13,963 nucleotides of DNA from JBNLBT01 sp050303435 (GTDB lineage: Bacteria; Pseudomonadota; Gammaproteobacteria; Xanthomonadales; Marinicellaceae). A program made the translations under genes and the position numbers. The DNA is taken from assembly GCA_050303435.1 (NCBI GenBank), contig JBNLBT010000086.1:1-13963 (forward strand), read 5' to 3'. Positions 7,405 to 13,963 of the stretch are shown here, in pieces; positions within the stretch are counted from its first letter, which is position 1, and every line of letters begins with the position of its first letter. The notes under the pieces were generated by a model, which saw only the letters and a list, made by a program, of their open reading frames with translations, ran no database searches and was not told the origin of the DNA.

Positions 7405-7950
7405 TCAGGTCGATTCGCCCCAGGTGCCAGTGGCAGGGTGTCGTTGCTGGAAATGCGCTTTGGCCGAATCAATCAGCGCCTGTTGCGCGACGCTGGGTTG
7501 ATCATTCACCGCCGCCAGTCGCTGCATCAGATTGAGCGTGAATTCGGCGTGTTGCGCGGTGAATTTGTCGCCGCACGGGGCCAGCAATTTGTGCATCTCG
7601 GCGCTCAGATTTTCTCCCGAGCGCAGCAAGAACACACTGGAAGTCAACAGCCCGGATGCGTCTTTGGCGCTTCGCTGCAGATCGTTTTCAAACATTGACA
7701 ACAGCGTTTGTTTTTCTTCCAGCGCCATGGCGCCGTCGGCCTGCGCGGTGGCCACCAGTAAAACCGCCGCGATCTGCACCGGATCGGTCAGAGAATACAG
7801 CGGATTGGTGTGATACTGTTTTTGCCAGGCGCGCCGTCGACGCCAGGCGGCCGGATTCAAAGACGACAGGCTGAACCCTTCATCGCGCAGCCAGCGAACC
7901 AGATAACTGATGGCGATGAGACCGCCCAGAACAGACAATATGATGTGCAT
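7405..7950 (-). CDS. TerB-like protein with N-terminal membrane anchor
   Basis: The 181-residue product has one hydrophobic helix at residues 3-19 (IILSVLGGLIAISYLV), then a basic stretch (RRRRAWQK, 37-44) that would favour the cytoplasmic side, then an all-helical domain from about 54 to 168. The segment AAVLLVATAQADGAMALEEKQ (60-80) carries the DG.....E pattern of the TerB/tellurite-resistance fold, and the LLTSSVFLL and FTLNLMQRLAAV helices fit the rest. TerB-like proteins are linked to tellurite and general envelope stress, but single-copy chromosomal forms outside ter operons have no agreed function, and no terZADEF genes are here. The start has GGGGGAA just before it. A 246-bp untranslated stretch lies upstream. 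Domain call is fairly secure; the role is unknown. Confidence 0.75.
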   Translation of the reverse strand: MHIILSVLGGLIAISYLVRWLRDEGFSLSSLNPAAWRRRRAWQKQYHTNPLYSLTDPVQIAAVLLVATAQADGAMALEEKQTLLSMFENDLQRSAKDASGLLTSSVFLLRSGENLSAEMHKLLAPCGDKFTAQHAEFTLNLMQRLAAVNDQPSVAQQALIDSAKAHFQQRHPATGTWGEST

Positions 7951-8079
7951 AATTCCCCCAATCCAAACCCAACACGCGCGCTTGCGCCGGCGCCAACCAG
8001 CGACTCACCGCACGGGCTGAAAATCAGACGTGTTGACCTGCCTTGACCCGATCTCATGCCGGCCAGTCAGGCAACCCCT

Positions 8080-8108
8080 GGACCGAAGGCATTGAACAGA
8101 ATCGGTCC
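8080..8108. repeat. Hairpin in the leader of the TerB-like gene
   Basis: GGACCGA (8080-8086) and TCGGTCC (8102-8108) form a perfect 7-bp stem with a 15-nt loop. It sits between the S9 peptidase stop and the TerB-like start, without a following U-run. It could shape the 5' end of the TerB-like mRNA or mark the 3' end of the peptidase mRNA; it may also be chance. Confidence 0.3.
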
Positions 8109-8117
8109 GTGCCTCAC

Positions 8118-8146
8118 ATCCTACACCGCCAACGGGGCAAAGGCAA
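8118..8146 (-). promoter_or_regulatory. Weak candidate promoter for the TerB-like gene
   Basis: On the - strand TTGCCT (8146-8141) and TAGGAT (8123-8118) are spaced 17 bp and each match the sigma-70 consensus at four of six bases. Transcription would begin near 8111, leaving a leader of about 160 nt that opens with the 8080-8108 hairpin. Nothing better is visible in this 246-bp gap. Confidence 0.25.
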
Positions 8147-8196
8147 ACGCCACGCTTCGAAGTGAGACGCTGGATGGCGTCGGACACACACGCGCC

Positions 8197-10242
8197 TCAG
8201 TCTGTGGCCGACTCGCGTGCGTTTTCGCTGTCTGGCGCGTGCGCGCCGAACCAGTACAAGATGCTATTGACTTTGGCGATCAGTTGACTGGGCGTGCTGG
8301 CAATGCCGTGGGACGCGTCAGGAATGCGCACCAGAGCGCTGTCCACCTGCTGCAATTTAAGCGCCGCGTAGTACTGTTCGGATTCGGCGATCGGCGTGCG
8401 GTGATCGGCCTCGCCGGTCAGCAACATGGTGGGCGTGGTGACTTCACCCACCAGGCTCAACGGCGAACGTCTGAGGTAATCGTCCGGGCGTTCCCAAGGT
8501 TTGGCGCCGAACCAGTATTTGTAGAAGAAATTGGGGTTGTCTGAATACAGCACAAAACTGGTCCAGTTGATCACCGGTTTGGCCACCACAGCGGCCCGAA
8601 AACGGTCGGTCTTGCCGACAATCCACGCGGTCAGCACCCCGCCCCCGCTGCCGCCGGTGACGTACAATTGTTCAGGGTCAACAAAGCCTTTTTCCAGCAC
8701 CGCATCGACGCCGGACATCAGGTCGTCGTAGTCCTGACCGGGGTAGTTGTGATGAATCAGGTTGGCGAATTCATCGCCGTAACCGGTGCTGCCGCGTGGA
8801 TTGGTGTACAACACAACGTAGCCAGCCGCGGCATACAACTGCACTTCGGCGGAAAACACCTCGCCGTAACTGGAAAACGGGCCGCCGTGAATTTCCAGAA
8901 TCATCGGGTATTTTTTCTGCGCATCAAAGTCCGGCGGCGTCACCAGCCAGCCCTGAATGCTGCGCTCATCGTGCGACGAGGGCCAGCGCATTTCCTGCAC
9001 CTGCCCCAGCGTGCGCATGCCAAACAAATCGTCGTTCAGGCGCGTCAGACGCCGCACCTTGCCGCGCACAGACACCGCCAGATCGGCGGGATGCTCGGCA
9101 CTGCCCAGGGTGTAGGCCAAACGGTCTTTGCCGGCCAGGGAAAAATCCGCGTCGTTGTACGGACGCCCGAGGCTTAAACCACCGAGTCGATCGGCCACCT
9201 CGCCGGTGACCCGGCCGCGCAGATCCACGCGCCCCAGTTTGCCTCGGCCGTGGTCGGTGTACATGAAATACAGCGACTGGCTGTCGCTGCTCCAGGCGAA
9301 CTGCTCCACCCCGCGATCAAAATCCGCGGTGAGGGCCCGTTTGTTGCCACCGTCGGCGTCCATCAGGTACAAATGAAAAGTGCGGTGCCCCATCAAGCGG
9401 TCATCAAACCCCATGTACGCCACTTTTTTGCCGTCGGGGGAAACCTGGGGAGCGAAGTCACCGCCCGCGCGGTCGGTCAGCGCCTGCGCTGCACCACCGC
9501 TGAGTGCGACGCGATAGATTTCGGAATTCAGCGGGTTCAGTTCATGGTCGGCGTTCTGGTTGGCCGAGTAATACAGCCACTGCCCATCCGCCGACCACGC
9601 CGGCGTGCCTTTGTGATGCGCCGATTCGGTGATTTGCCGCGCGGTGCCGCCGTCCGCGGGCAACACAAAAATCTGCTGGTAACCCGCCGGCAGATAACCC
9701 GCGCCGTCCGCGCGGTAACGCATTGTGTCAATGTACACCGGCGGATCGCGCCATTCAGCCCCGGGCGGCGCGGCCGGCATGGGGATCGGTGAGCCTTTGG
9801 CCTCTGGCACAAAGCGCGTGAACGCCAGTTGTTGATCGTCCGGCGACCAGGCCACTCCGCTGGGCGCTTGCTGCGCGTGGTACAACACCTGAATTTCGCG
9901 GCTGTCCACCCACATCAGCAGCAATTTGTATTCATCGTCCTTGAGGTTGGACAGAAAAGTCAGTTTTTTGCCGTCGTGCGACCAGTTCGGTTGCGACACC
10001 GAGTGCTTGCCGGTGGTCAGGGGGCGGTGGTTTTTGCCGTCCACGTCGACGATCCACAGATTGGACAAATTCCCGTCGCTCATCACGTCCTTGAAATTGC
10101 GCACATACACCACCCGTTGGCCATCCGGTGACAGGCGCGGTTGCGACACGTATTCCAGTTCGAACACGTCCATCGGCTGCAACGGTCCGGCCACAGCCGC
10201 AACACACAGACTCAATAATAGGACACACAGACTTGTTTTCAT
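8197..10242 (-). CDS. Secreted S9-family serine peptidase (prolyl oligopeptidase / acylaminoacyl-peptidase type)
   Basis: The 681-residue protein starts with a signal peptide (residues 1 to about 19, ending AAVAG) and should act in the periplasm or outside. Residues 30 to about 400 form a beta-propeller with repeated WSPDG/SPDGKK blades (for example SPDG near 38, SHDGKK near 88, SADG near 217, SPDGKK near 268). The alpha/beta-hydrolase domain follows: oxyanion-region EIHGGP (450-455), nucleophile in GGSGG (Ser532), Asp613 in GEADHRTP and His645 in DASHG, so the triad is complete. The family cleaves short peptides, often after proline or at blocked N-termini; exact specificity is not readable. 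I place the start at the ATG at 10242, which has GGGAG five bases upstream and begins the signal peptide, rather than at an in-frame start eight codons earlier. It has its own likely promoter upstream. Confidence 0.92.
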   Translation of the reverse strand: MKTSLCVLLLSLCVAAVAGPLQPMDVFELEYVSQPRLSPDGQRVVYVRNFKDVMSDGNLSNLWIVDVDGKNHRPLTTGKHSVSQPNWSHDGKKLTFLSNLKDDEYKLLLMWVDSREIQVLYHAQQAPSGVAWSPDDQQLAFTRFVPEAKGSPIPMPAAPPGAEWRDPPVYIDTMRYRADGAGYLPAGYQQIFVLPADGGTARQITESAHHKGTPAWSADGQWLYYSANQNADHELNPLNSEIYRVALSGGAAQALTDRAGGDFAPQVSPDGKKVAYMGFDDRLMGHRTFHLYLMDADGGNKRALTADFDRGVEQFAWSSDSQSLYFMYTDHGRGKLGRVDLRGRVTGEVADRLGGLSLGRPYNDADFSLAGKDRLAYTLGSAEHPADLAVSVRGKVRRLTRLNDDLFGMRTLGQVQEMRWPSSHDERSIQGWLVTPPDFDAQKKYPMILEIHGGPFSSYGEVFSAEVQLYAAAGYVVLYTNPRGSTGYGDEFANLIHHNYPGQDYDDLMSGVDAVLEKGFVDPEQLYVTGGSGGGVLTAWIVGKTDRFRAAVVAKPVINWTSFVLYSDNPNFFYKYWFGAKPWERPDDYLRRSPLSLVGEVTTPTMLLTGEADHRTPIAESEQYYAALKLQQVDSALVRIPDASHGIASTPSQLIAKVNSILYWFGAHAPDSENARESATD

Positions 10243-10288
10243 GATAACTCCCGGATTGGATTGCACATCGCCACATGTTCAGGGGATT

Positions 10289-10308
10289 AAAAACGCGGCG
10301 CACCGCCG
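10289..10308 (-). terminator. Probable terminator of the Sel1/TonB-domain gene
   Basis: On the - strand CGGCG-GTG-CGCCG (10308-10296) is a 5-bp GC stem followed by CG and five T (10293-10289). It lies about 40 nt past the Sel1/TonB gene stop. The stem is short, so efficiency is uncertain. It overlaps the predicted start point of the peptidase promoter. Confidence 0.5.
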
Positions 10309-10310
10309 GC

Positions 10311-10340
10311 ATTGTAACGACCCGCTCACGGCAAAAACAA
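10311..10340 (-). promoter_or_regulatory. Likely promoter of the S9 peptidase gene
   Basis: On the - strand TTGTTT (10340-10335), an 18-bp spacer and TACAAT (10316-10311) give a fair sigma-70 match; the -10 is five of six, the -35 only the conserved TTG. Transcription would start near 10304, inside the adjacent hairpin, leaving a leader of about 60 nt before the ATG. Confidence 0.45.
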
Positions 10341-10348
10341 GAGAAACC

Positions 10349-11728
10349 TCAGCGCGCGAATTCAATGCGCTCCATCAGACGGGTGAAATCGGCCGCGTCC
10401 CAACCCAGCGTCTGCACCCACTCCAGGGCTTCACTCAACACCTTTGCGGCCTTTTTCTGATCGCCCTTGCGGTGCAGCAACCAGGCCCGCGCGCGCAGCC
10501 AGTCCGGCGTTTTCACGTGCACTTCCAACACATCCTCCAGTTGCTGCAAGGCCCGATCAAAATCCTCCTCGTGGCTGGATTCAGTGGCGGCCACCTGCAA
10601 AGCCCGGTCGATCACTGCCGGCGGATGCAGGGCATCGGCCGAACGCTGCAGCCACACATCGGCCCGCAGTCGGGCAGCGGCGTCGGTTGCCTGTGCGCTC
10701 ATTTCACGCCACAGCGCGTATTGCGCCGACGGGTCCCCACCCTGCGCCGCCCAGTTCAGCCAGAACGTGCCTTTGGCCTGATCGATCCAGTTGCCGTACG
10801 TGTTCCATCGCAACAATTTGGACAATTCAAACGCGGCCTGAGAGGAACCGTATTGCGCCGAACGTAAATACAAATCAAACAACTCCGTTTCCTCAAGAAA
10901 CATTCGCGGGTAAGCCACCCCGTCGTTGGCCAGTTTCAAAACCGCTTCAGGCTGATCGGCAGCGGCCGCACTTCTCAGCCGATTAATATAGTTCTGTTGT
11001 CGTGGTGTCGGCGCCGGCAAATCTTCGGGATTATTTGAACCGTGGAAGTGTGCATGAATCAGTGGCATGGGCGCCGGCACCTGTTGCATGCTGGCCGCCA
11101 CGTACGGTTGCGCCTGTGCTTCCAGCATTCGCCGAATCACGGCTTTGCTGTACAACTCGTGTGAACTGTAGCTGATGCTGACCCGACGCACGGAACCGTC
11201 CGGCCAGATCCAGACCACACCGATCAGGCGGCCTTCGTGGCCGGCATACAACAATTTACTGGGGTAATGAAACGGCGTGTTGTGCCGAATGAAGCCGGGG
11301 CTCTGCAGCGATGCATCAGGCTCGTCCCGACGCTGAGGGTAAATGCGCTGCTGCAGCGCTTGCGGAGAAAAACGCGGCCACAGATGCCCCAACAGGATAT
11401 CCCCGCGTTTGATTTCATCCCGGCTGGCTTCGGCCACAATGCTTTGCAACAGTCCTGGATCGCTGCCGCCGGCTGCGGCGATGCGCGCCCAGGCCAAGGC
11501 CTTGGCACGGTTCACCGGCGTGCCCTGCCCCTGCCACAGCATCAACGCCAGATTGTACTGGGCCTTGTTGTTGCCCACCTGAGCCAGGCGCTCAAAAGCG
11601 GCCAGCGCCGGTTCATAGCGGCCTTGTTCATGCAGCGACTGCGCTTCAAGAAAATCAACGGCCGCGGCCTGGGTGGCCAGCACAAGGGTTAAAACAAACA
11701 CTCGCGAAAAATTCAGAACAGGTCCCAT
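10349..11728 (-). CDS. Secreted Sel1/TPR-repeat protein with an internal TonB C-terminal-like domain
   Basis: The 459-residue product has a signal peptide (1-23, ending QAAA) and no other membrane segment, so it is probably periplasmic. Residues 27-50 look like a TPR helix pair and 53-88 are a Sel1 repeat (NNKAQYNLALMLWQGQG...ALAWARIAAAGG). Residues about 153-210 resemble the TonB C-terminal fold: YPSKLLYAGHEGRLIGVVWIWPDGSVRRV followed by SISYSSHELYSKAVIRRM, with the usual YP, G..G, DG and SS positions. Sel1-like helices return at about 290-375 and a TPR-like pair at 405-440. Sel1 proteins act as scaffolds; TonB_C domains bind outer-membrane receptor or wall partners. The start at 11728 has AAGGA six bases upstream and lies just below an extended -10 promoter; an in-frame start 26 codons earlier would lie above that promoter. 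No ExbB, ExbD or receptor gene is nearby, so energy coupling is unlikely. Function unknown. Confidence 0.85.
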   Translation of the reverse strand: MGPVLNFSRVFVLTLVLATQAAAVDFLEAQSLHEQGRYEPALAAFERLAQVGNNKAQYNLALMLWQGQGTPVNRAKALAWARIAAAGGSDPGLLQSIVAEASRDEIKRGDILLGHLWPRFSPQALQQRIYPQRRDEPDASLQSPGFIRHNTPFHYPSKLLYAGHEGRLIGVVWIWPDGSVRRVSISYSSHELYSKAVIRRMLEAQAQPYVAASMQQVPAPMPLIHAHFHGSNNPEDLPAPTPRQQNYINRLRSAAAADQPEAVLKLANDGVAYPRMFLEETELFDLYLRSAQYGSSQAAFELSKLLRWNTYGNWIDQAKGTFWLNWAAQGGDPSAQYALWREMSAQATDAAARLRADVWLQRSADALHPPAVIDRALQVAATESSHEEDFDRALQQLEDVLEVHVKTPDWLRARAWLLHRKGDQKKAAKVLSEALEWVQTLGWDAADFTRLMERIEFAR

Positions 11729-11756
11729 GGCAATTCCTTTCAGGGTCAAAAACTGG

Positions 11757-11786
11757 ATTCTATCACAGCCTCGATTGCCTTGTGGA
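11757..11786 (-). promoter_or_regulatory. Promoter of the Sel1/TonB-domain gene (extended -10)
   Basis: On the - strand TGA-TAGAAT (11765-11757) is an extended -10 element with five of six -10 bases. TCCACA (11786-11781), 18 bp upstream, matches four of six at -35. Transcription would begin near 11750, 22 nt before the ATG at 11728, which supports that start codon over the longer frame. Confidence 0.6.
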
Positions 11787-11826
11787 CCGCCCGAACGATG
11801 GCGCATCGCCGCGCCTATAAGGCTTG

Positions 11827-11858
11827 AAAAAAAAACCGGCCGGCAATGGGCCGGCCGG
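11827..11858 (-). terminator. Strong intrinsic terminator of the small secreted protein gene
   Basis: On the - strand CCGGCCGGC-loop of 5-GCCGGCCGG forms a perfect 9-bp GC stem (11858-11836), followed at once by nine T (11835-11827). It lies 45 nt past the stop at 11904. This is a textbook Rho-independent terminator and isolates the Sel1/TonB gene from the transcript upstream. Confidence 0.93.
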
Positions 11859-11903
11859 CGGCACCCTAAGGTTCAGCGCCTGAGGTGAGTTTATGCGCAG
11901 CGA

Positions 11904-12524
11904 TCAATCGAAGCGGGCCTCCACGCCGTGCACATCCTGCCAGGTCTGCAGCGCGCCCTGCAGCACCTCATGCACCGGATGATCGGTCGGCAAGACTTCG
12001 GCGTCGATGTGCATTTGATTCAATATCAGCAGTTCCATTTGCGCCTGGGCATCCAGCTGTTCTGTGATCATCCAGGGCGTCGGCTCGGGGCCCTTGGCAA
12101 ACCAGGGGTCCGGTTCCGGCTCGCCCATCGGCTGCCACGGCGTCGGCGTCGGGTCGTAGGCATTCAGTTTTTGCATCACCTCTTCGCCCGCTGACGTGGT
12201 CCGCGCCAGCATCCATTGGCCGTTCAGGTCCACCAGTGCATCGCCGTGTTCACGCACGACCTGCTGCGCCAGTTCGGCCATGGCCGTCTGCACCTGCGAC
12301 AGGCCTTCACCGGCGGCCGCCGCTTGTCGCTGCAATCGATTCAGCGCACGCAGCTCCAGGCCCTTGAAACCGTGATAGGGGCCGGGCCAAGTGATGGGGA
12401 TTTTGTTCATCCATTGCGGCACTTCAAAACAGTCCCGTTCGGTCAGGCAAATCGTCAATTTCCCGGCGGCGTTGGCCCCGCCGGCCGCCAACAGTGCAAG
12501 CAATGCAATCTTGGTTTTTGTCAT
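11904..12524 (-). CDS. Small secreted protein of unknown function with Pro-Trp repeats
   Basis: I do not recognise a family. The 206-residue product has a clean signal peptide (1-19, cleavage likely ANA|A), so it is exported. The mature part has two cysteines near the N-terminus (Cys26 and Cys32), which could form a disulphide, then a helical region (55-95, Ala/Gln/Leu-rich). Residues 125-152 hold three similar units, PTPTPW, PEPDPW and PEPTPW, with tryptophans at 130, 141 and 151. A second helical segment (153-172 and 183-197) ends the protein. The ATG has AGAGGA seven bases upstream, the codon use is like its neighbours, and a strong terminator follows, so it is a real expressed gene. The upstream gene is an exported App1-like phosphatase, separated by 193 bp and a likely terminator. 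Binding or structural role is a guess from the repeats. Confidence 0.8.
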   Translation of the reverse strand: MTKTKIALLALLAAGGANAAGKLTICLTERDCFEVPQWMNKIPITWPGPYHGFKGLELRALNRLQRQAAAAGEGLSQVQTAMAELAQQVVREHGDALVDLNGQWMLARTTSAGEEVMQKLNAYDPTPTPWQPMGEPEPDPWFAKGPEPTPWMITEQLDAQAQMELLILNQMHIDAEVLPTDHPVHEVLQGALQTWQDVHGVEARFD

Positions 12525-12634
12525 GTGTATTCCTCTTGATGTTTAAAATCGGGCGCGGCCAACCGATGCAGGCTGGCCACCGCCCACGCATAGACATCAA
12601 GCGCCTTAAGGCCATGAATCGCACACTGCGGAAG

Positions 12635-12672
12635 AAAAAAATCCATCGCCCCGTGCGGTGCAGGCAACGATG
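12635..12672 (-). terminator. Likely terminator of the App1-like phosphatase gene
   Basis: On the - strand CATCG (12672-... stem end 12668) pairs with CGATG (12648-12644), with inner G-C pairs possible, and is followed by GA and seven T (12641-12635). It lies about 46 nt past the stop at 12718. The loop is long and the stem imperfect, so this is weaker than the terminator at 11827-11858. Confidence 0.5.
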
Positions 12673-12717
12673 CAATGGATGATGGGATGGGGTTGAGCGT
12701 GCGCCGGAGCGGCTGTG

Positions 12718-13884
12718 CTATGGCGCGGAATCCGGGGCCGGCGGATGAATCCGGCAATGACCGTCCGCGCTGGCCTGCGGTTCAATCACGTGCATGCCGC
12801 GCAGCCGCGCCGGGTTGTTGACGCGGTCATTGACCACATCGCGCACATACACCGCATCAATCTGCGCCGCGTGGTCTGTCAACAACTCGGCGAACACCTC
12901 AGGGTCGGCCTCGCCGGTGTCGCCCACCAGAATAAAACGGCGCTGCGGAAAGGCCGCGATCAAGCCACCAATGGTGTCAATTTTTTGACGCCGCGTGACC
13001 GGTTTGGAACCCTCGCGCAGCAGCGGCCACAGGTCTTTGTACGCGCCCGAGGAGAAAGGATTGGTGCGCGCGTTTTTCATGTGCAGATCGCCGCGCGGGT
13101 ACAAACCGTCCTGAAACAGAAAATCCGCCAGCGGCTGGTACAGCTGCCAGGGCGCGCCGGACACGTAATGCACCGCGGCGTCGTCCGCCGAGGCCATCCA
13201 GCCGCGCAGCAATTCCGGCAGGCACGGCGTGGGTTGGAATTCACGGAAAAACGTGTTGTTCAGCACGGTTGCCTTGCCGGCCGGAATGTCGGTGATTTTC
13301 AGCGTGTCGTCGATGTCGCTGACCACACTCAGGCCCTCGGTCGGGATCAGGCGCAGCCAGCCGCGGCCGCTGTGTTCACGCGACACCGCCCGCAGTTCCA
13401 GCCAGCCACGCCGCTCGCCACTGTGCGCAAAGGCCTGCGCCGCCAGATCGGCCGGCACCGTGAATTCAGCGTTCAGCACGCCGTTGGCGTCGGTGTGCAA
13501 GGCGCCGGCGCCGTGCTTAGCCGTATACACTGTGCCACCGGCATCGCCAGTGAAACGCCACTGCACCCGCTCCAGCGATTCTCCGTCCAGCACAAAACCA
13601 TGCACGCGCGCGCGGTAAATGTCCTTCTGCGCGTCATTCAAGTCGTCCAGACCGGCCATGCGTCGCAGCGCCGCCCGCGCCGTGGCCGCCACCGAACGGC
13701 CGAGAAAATCCGGCGGCTCGTGCACCAGAATGCGCATGTTGACCCGCCACTGCCCCGCATCAATCGGCTGCCCGTGCGCCAAATGAAACAGCACCTGTTC
13801 ATCGTCGTCACCAAGCGCCGGCGTGACCCAACACAGGGCCGCCGTCACAGTACTCCAGAATACCGCCCGCATCGCATACCACAT
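12718..13884 (-). CDS. Exported App1-like (DUF2183) phosphatase of the HAD type
   Basis: The 388-residue protein begins with a signal peptide (MWYAMRAVFW...TPALG, 1-25), placing it in the periplasm or beyond. Residues about 45-175 are a beta-rich N-terminal region (with RARVHGFV and GWLELRAVS). From 185 on is the catalytic domain: VVSDIDDTLKIT gives the HAD-type nucleophile motif DxDxT (Asp190, Asp192, Thr194), then HYVSGAPWQLY (Ser242), a basic KPVTRRQKID (about 295-303) and LVGDTGEADPEVF (Asp322, Asp327). This matches the family of yeast App1, a phosphatidate phosphatase, so a lipid phosphate or similar substrate is plausible but unproven. I chose the ATG at 13884 because GGAG lies six bases before it and it starts the signal peptide directly; a GTG at 13911 would add nine charged residues and lies within the likely promoter. 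A likely terminator follows. Confidence 0.85.
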   Translation of the reverse strand: MWYAMRAVFWSTVTAALCWVTPALGDDDEQVLFHLAHGQPIDAGQWRVNMRILVHEPPDFLGRSVAATARAALRRMAGLDDLNDAQKDIYRARVHGFVLDGESLERVQWRFTGDAGGTVYTAKHGAGALHTDANGVLNAEFTVPADLAAQAFAHSGERRGWLELRAVSREHSGRGWLRLIPTEGLSVVSDIDDTLKITDIPAGKATVLNNTFFREFQPTPCLPELLRGWMASADDAAVHYVSGAPWQLYQPLADFLFQDGLYPRGDLHMKNARTNPFSSGAYKDLWPLLREGSKPVTRRQKIDTIGGLIAAFPQRRFILVGDTGEADPEVFAELLTDHAAQIDAVYVRDVVNDRVNNPARLRGMHVIEPQASADGHCRIHPPAPDSAP

Positions 13885-13911
13885 CGCCCGCTCCAACCGA
13901 TCAAAAATCAC

Positions 13912-13917
13912 ATTTTA
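13912..13917 (-). promoter_or_regulatory. Possible -10 box for the App1-like gene
   Basis: On the - strand TAAAAT matches five of six -10 bases and would start transcription near 13905, about 20 nt before the ATG at 13884. No -35 at a normal distance is visible in the few bases left in the window. If real, it excludes the GTG start at 13911. Confidence 0.3.
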
Positions 13918-13963
13918 ACCCAGTCGCAAATGCGCCGGCCGTGAAAATAAATGTGTGGATTGC

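Noticed and set aside
7167..7535. + strand frame of 122 residues across the RND upstream gap
   Set aside because: It overlaps the end of the TerB-like gene on the other strand, has no recognisable domain or good ribosome site, and crosses several inverted repeats.
7405..7950. Full tellurite-resistance (ter) operon
   Set aside because: Only one TerB-like gene is present, with a membrane anchor and no terZ, terA, terC, terD or terE neighbours.
8166..8181. GACGC/GCGTC hairpin just past the peptidase stop as a terminator
   Set aside because: Stem of only 5 bp and no U-run on the - strand.
8056..8544. + strand frame of 162 residues starting in the gap before the peptidase stop
   Set aside because: Most of it is antisense to the catalytic domain of the S9 peptidase, with no ribosome site or domain.
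12535..12601. 8-bp inverted repeat CTTGATGT / ACATCAAG in the leader of the small secreted gene
   Set aside because: The arms are 51 nt apart and repeats of this length and spacing are expected several times by chance in 14 kb; noted only because one arm touches the ribosome site.
12603..12612. 10-bp palindrome GCCTTAAGGC upstream of the small secreted gene
   Set aside because: Single short palindrome with no repeat nearby and no -35/-10 context; chance is enough to explain it.
12521..12757. - strand frame of 78 residues between the App1-like and small secreted genes
   Set aside because: It overlaps both neighbours, runs through the likely terminator, and has no family resemblance.
12715..13944. 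Long + strand open frame of 409 residues opposite the App1-like gene
   Set aside because: It is longer than the real gene but is its antisense shadow: Arg/His/Gln-rich, no domain, no ribosome site, while the - strand carries intact catalytic motifs.
1..13963. CRISPR array, tRNA, rRNA, insertion sequence or phage module
   Set aside because: No regularly spaced direct repeats, no cloverleaf or rRNA-like stretch, and no transposase, integrase or phage structural gene was seen on either strand.

Overview
This is a 14-kb chromosomal stretch, most likely from a Gammaproteobacterium. It is GC-rich, has Shine-Dalgarno-led genes and Gram-negative export and efflux systems, and carries a NhaD-type antiporter, a family common in marine, halophilic and alkaliphilic Gammaproteobacteria. 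I cannot name the genus. I see no rRNA, tRNA, CRISPR array, transposase, integrase or phage gene, so this reads as ordinary chromosome rather than a mobile island.

Layout. Bases 1-2781 lie on the + strand: the 3' part of a Na+/H+ antiporter (nhaD), then a complete propionyl-CoA synthetase gene (prpE) behind a perfect TATAAT -10 box. prpE ends convergently against a long run of - strand genes. Read in the direction of transcription (right to left), these are: a secreted App1-like (DUF2183) phosphatase (13884-12718); a small secreted protein of unknown function with three spaced Pro-Trp repeats (12524-11904); a secreted Sel1/TPR protein with a TonB C-terminal-like domain in its middle (11728-10349); a periplasmic S9-family serine peptidase (10242-8197); a membrane-anchored TerB-like protein (7950-7405); and an RND efflux operon with the pump first (6993-3874) and the membrane-fusion adaptor second (3877-2822), the two overlapping by ATGA.

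How the genes relate. The RND pair is a clear two-gene operon. It lacks an outer-membrane channel gene here and would need a TolC-like protein from elsewhere. Most other genes look like single transcription units with their own promoters and terminators. The best regulatory calls are a textbook intrinsic terminator after the small secreted gene (11827-11858) and an extended -10 promoter before the Sel1/TonB gene (11757-11786). Four of the five - strand genes above the RND operon encode exported proteins, so the region is rich in envelope and periplasmic functions, but I see no single pathway joining them.

Most worth a second look are: a nested inverted repeat in the 411-bp gap upstream of the RND pump (7193-7234); the Sel1-TonB_C-Sel1 domain sandwich; the unknown secreted Pro-Trp repeat protein; and a terminator hairpin that overlaps the next gene's promoter between the Sel1/TonB gene and the peptidase. 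I found no convincing new defence or mobile system.
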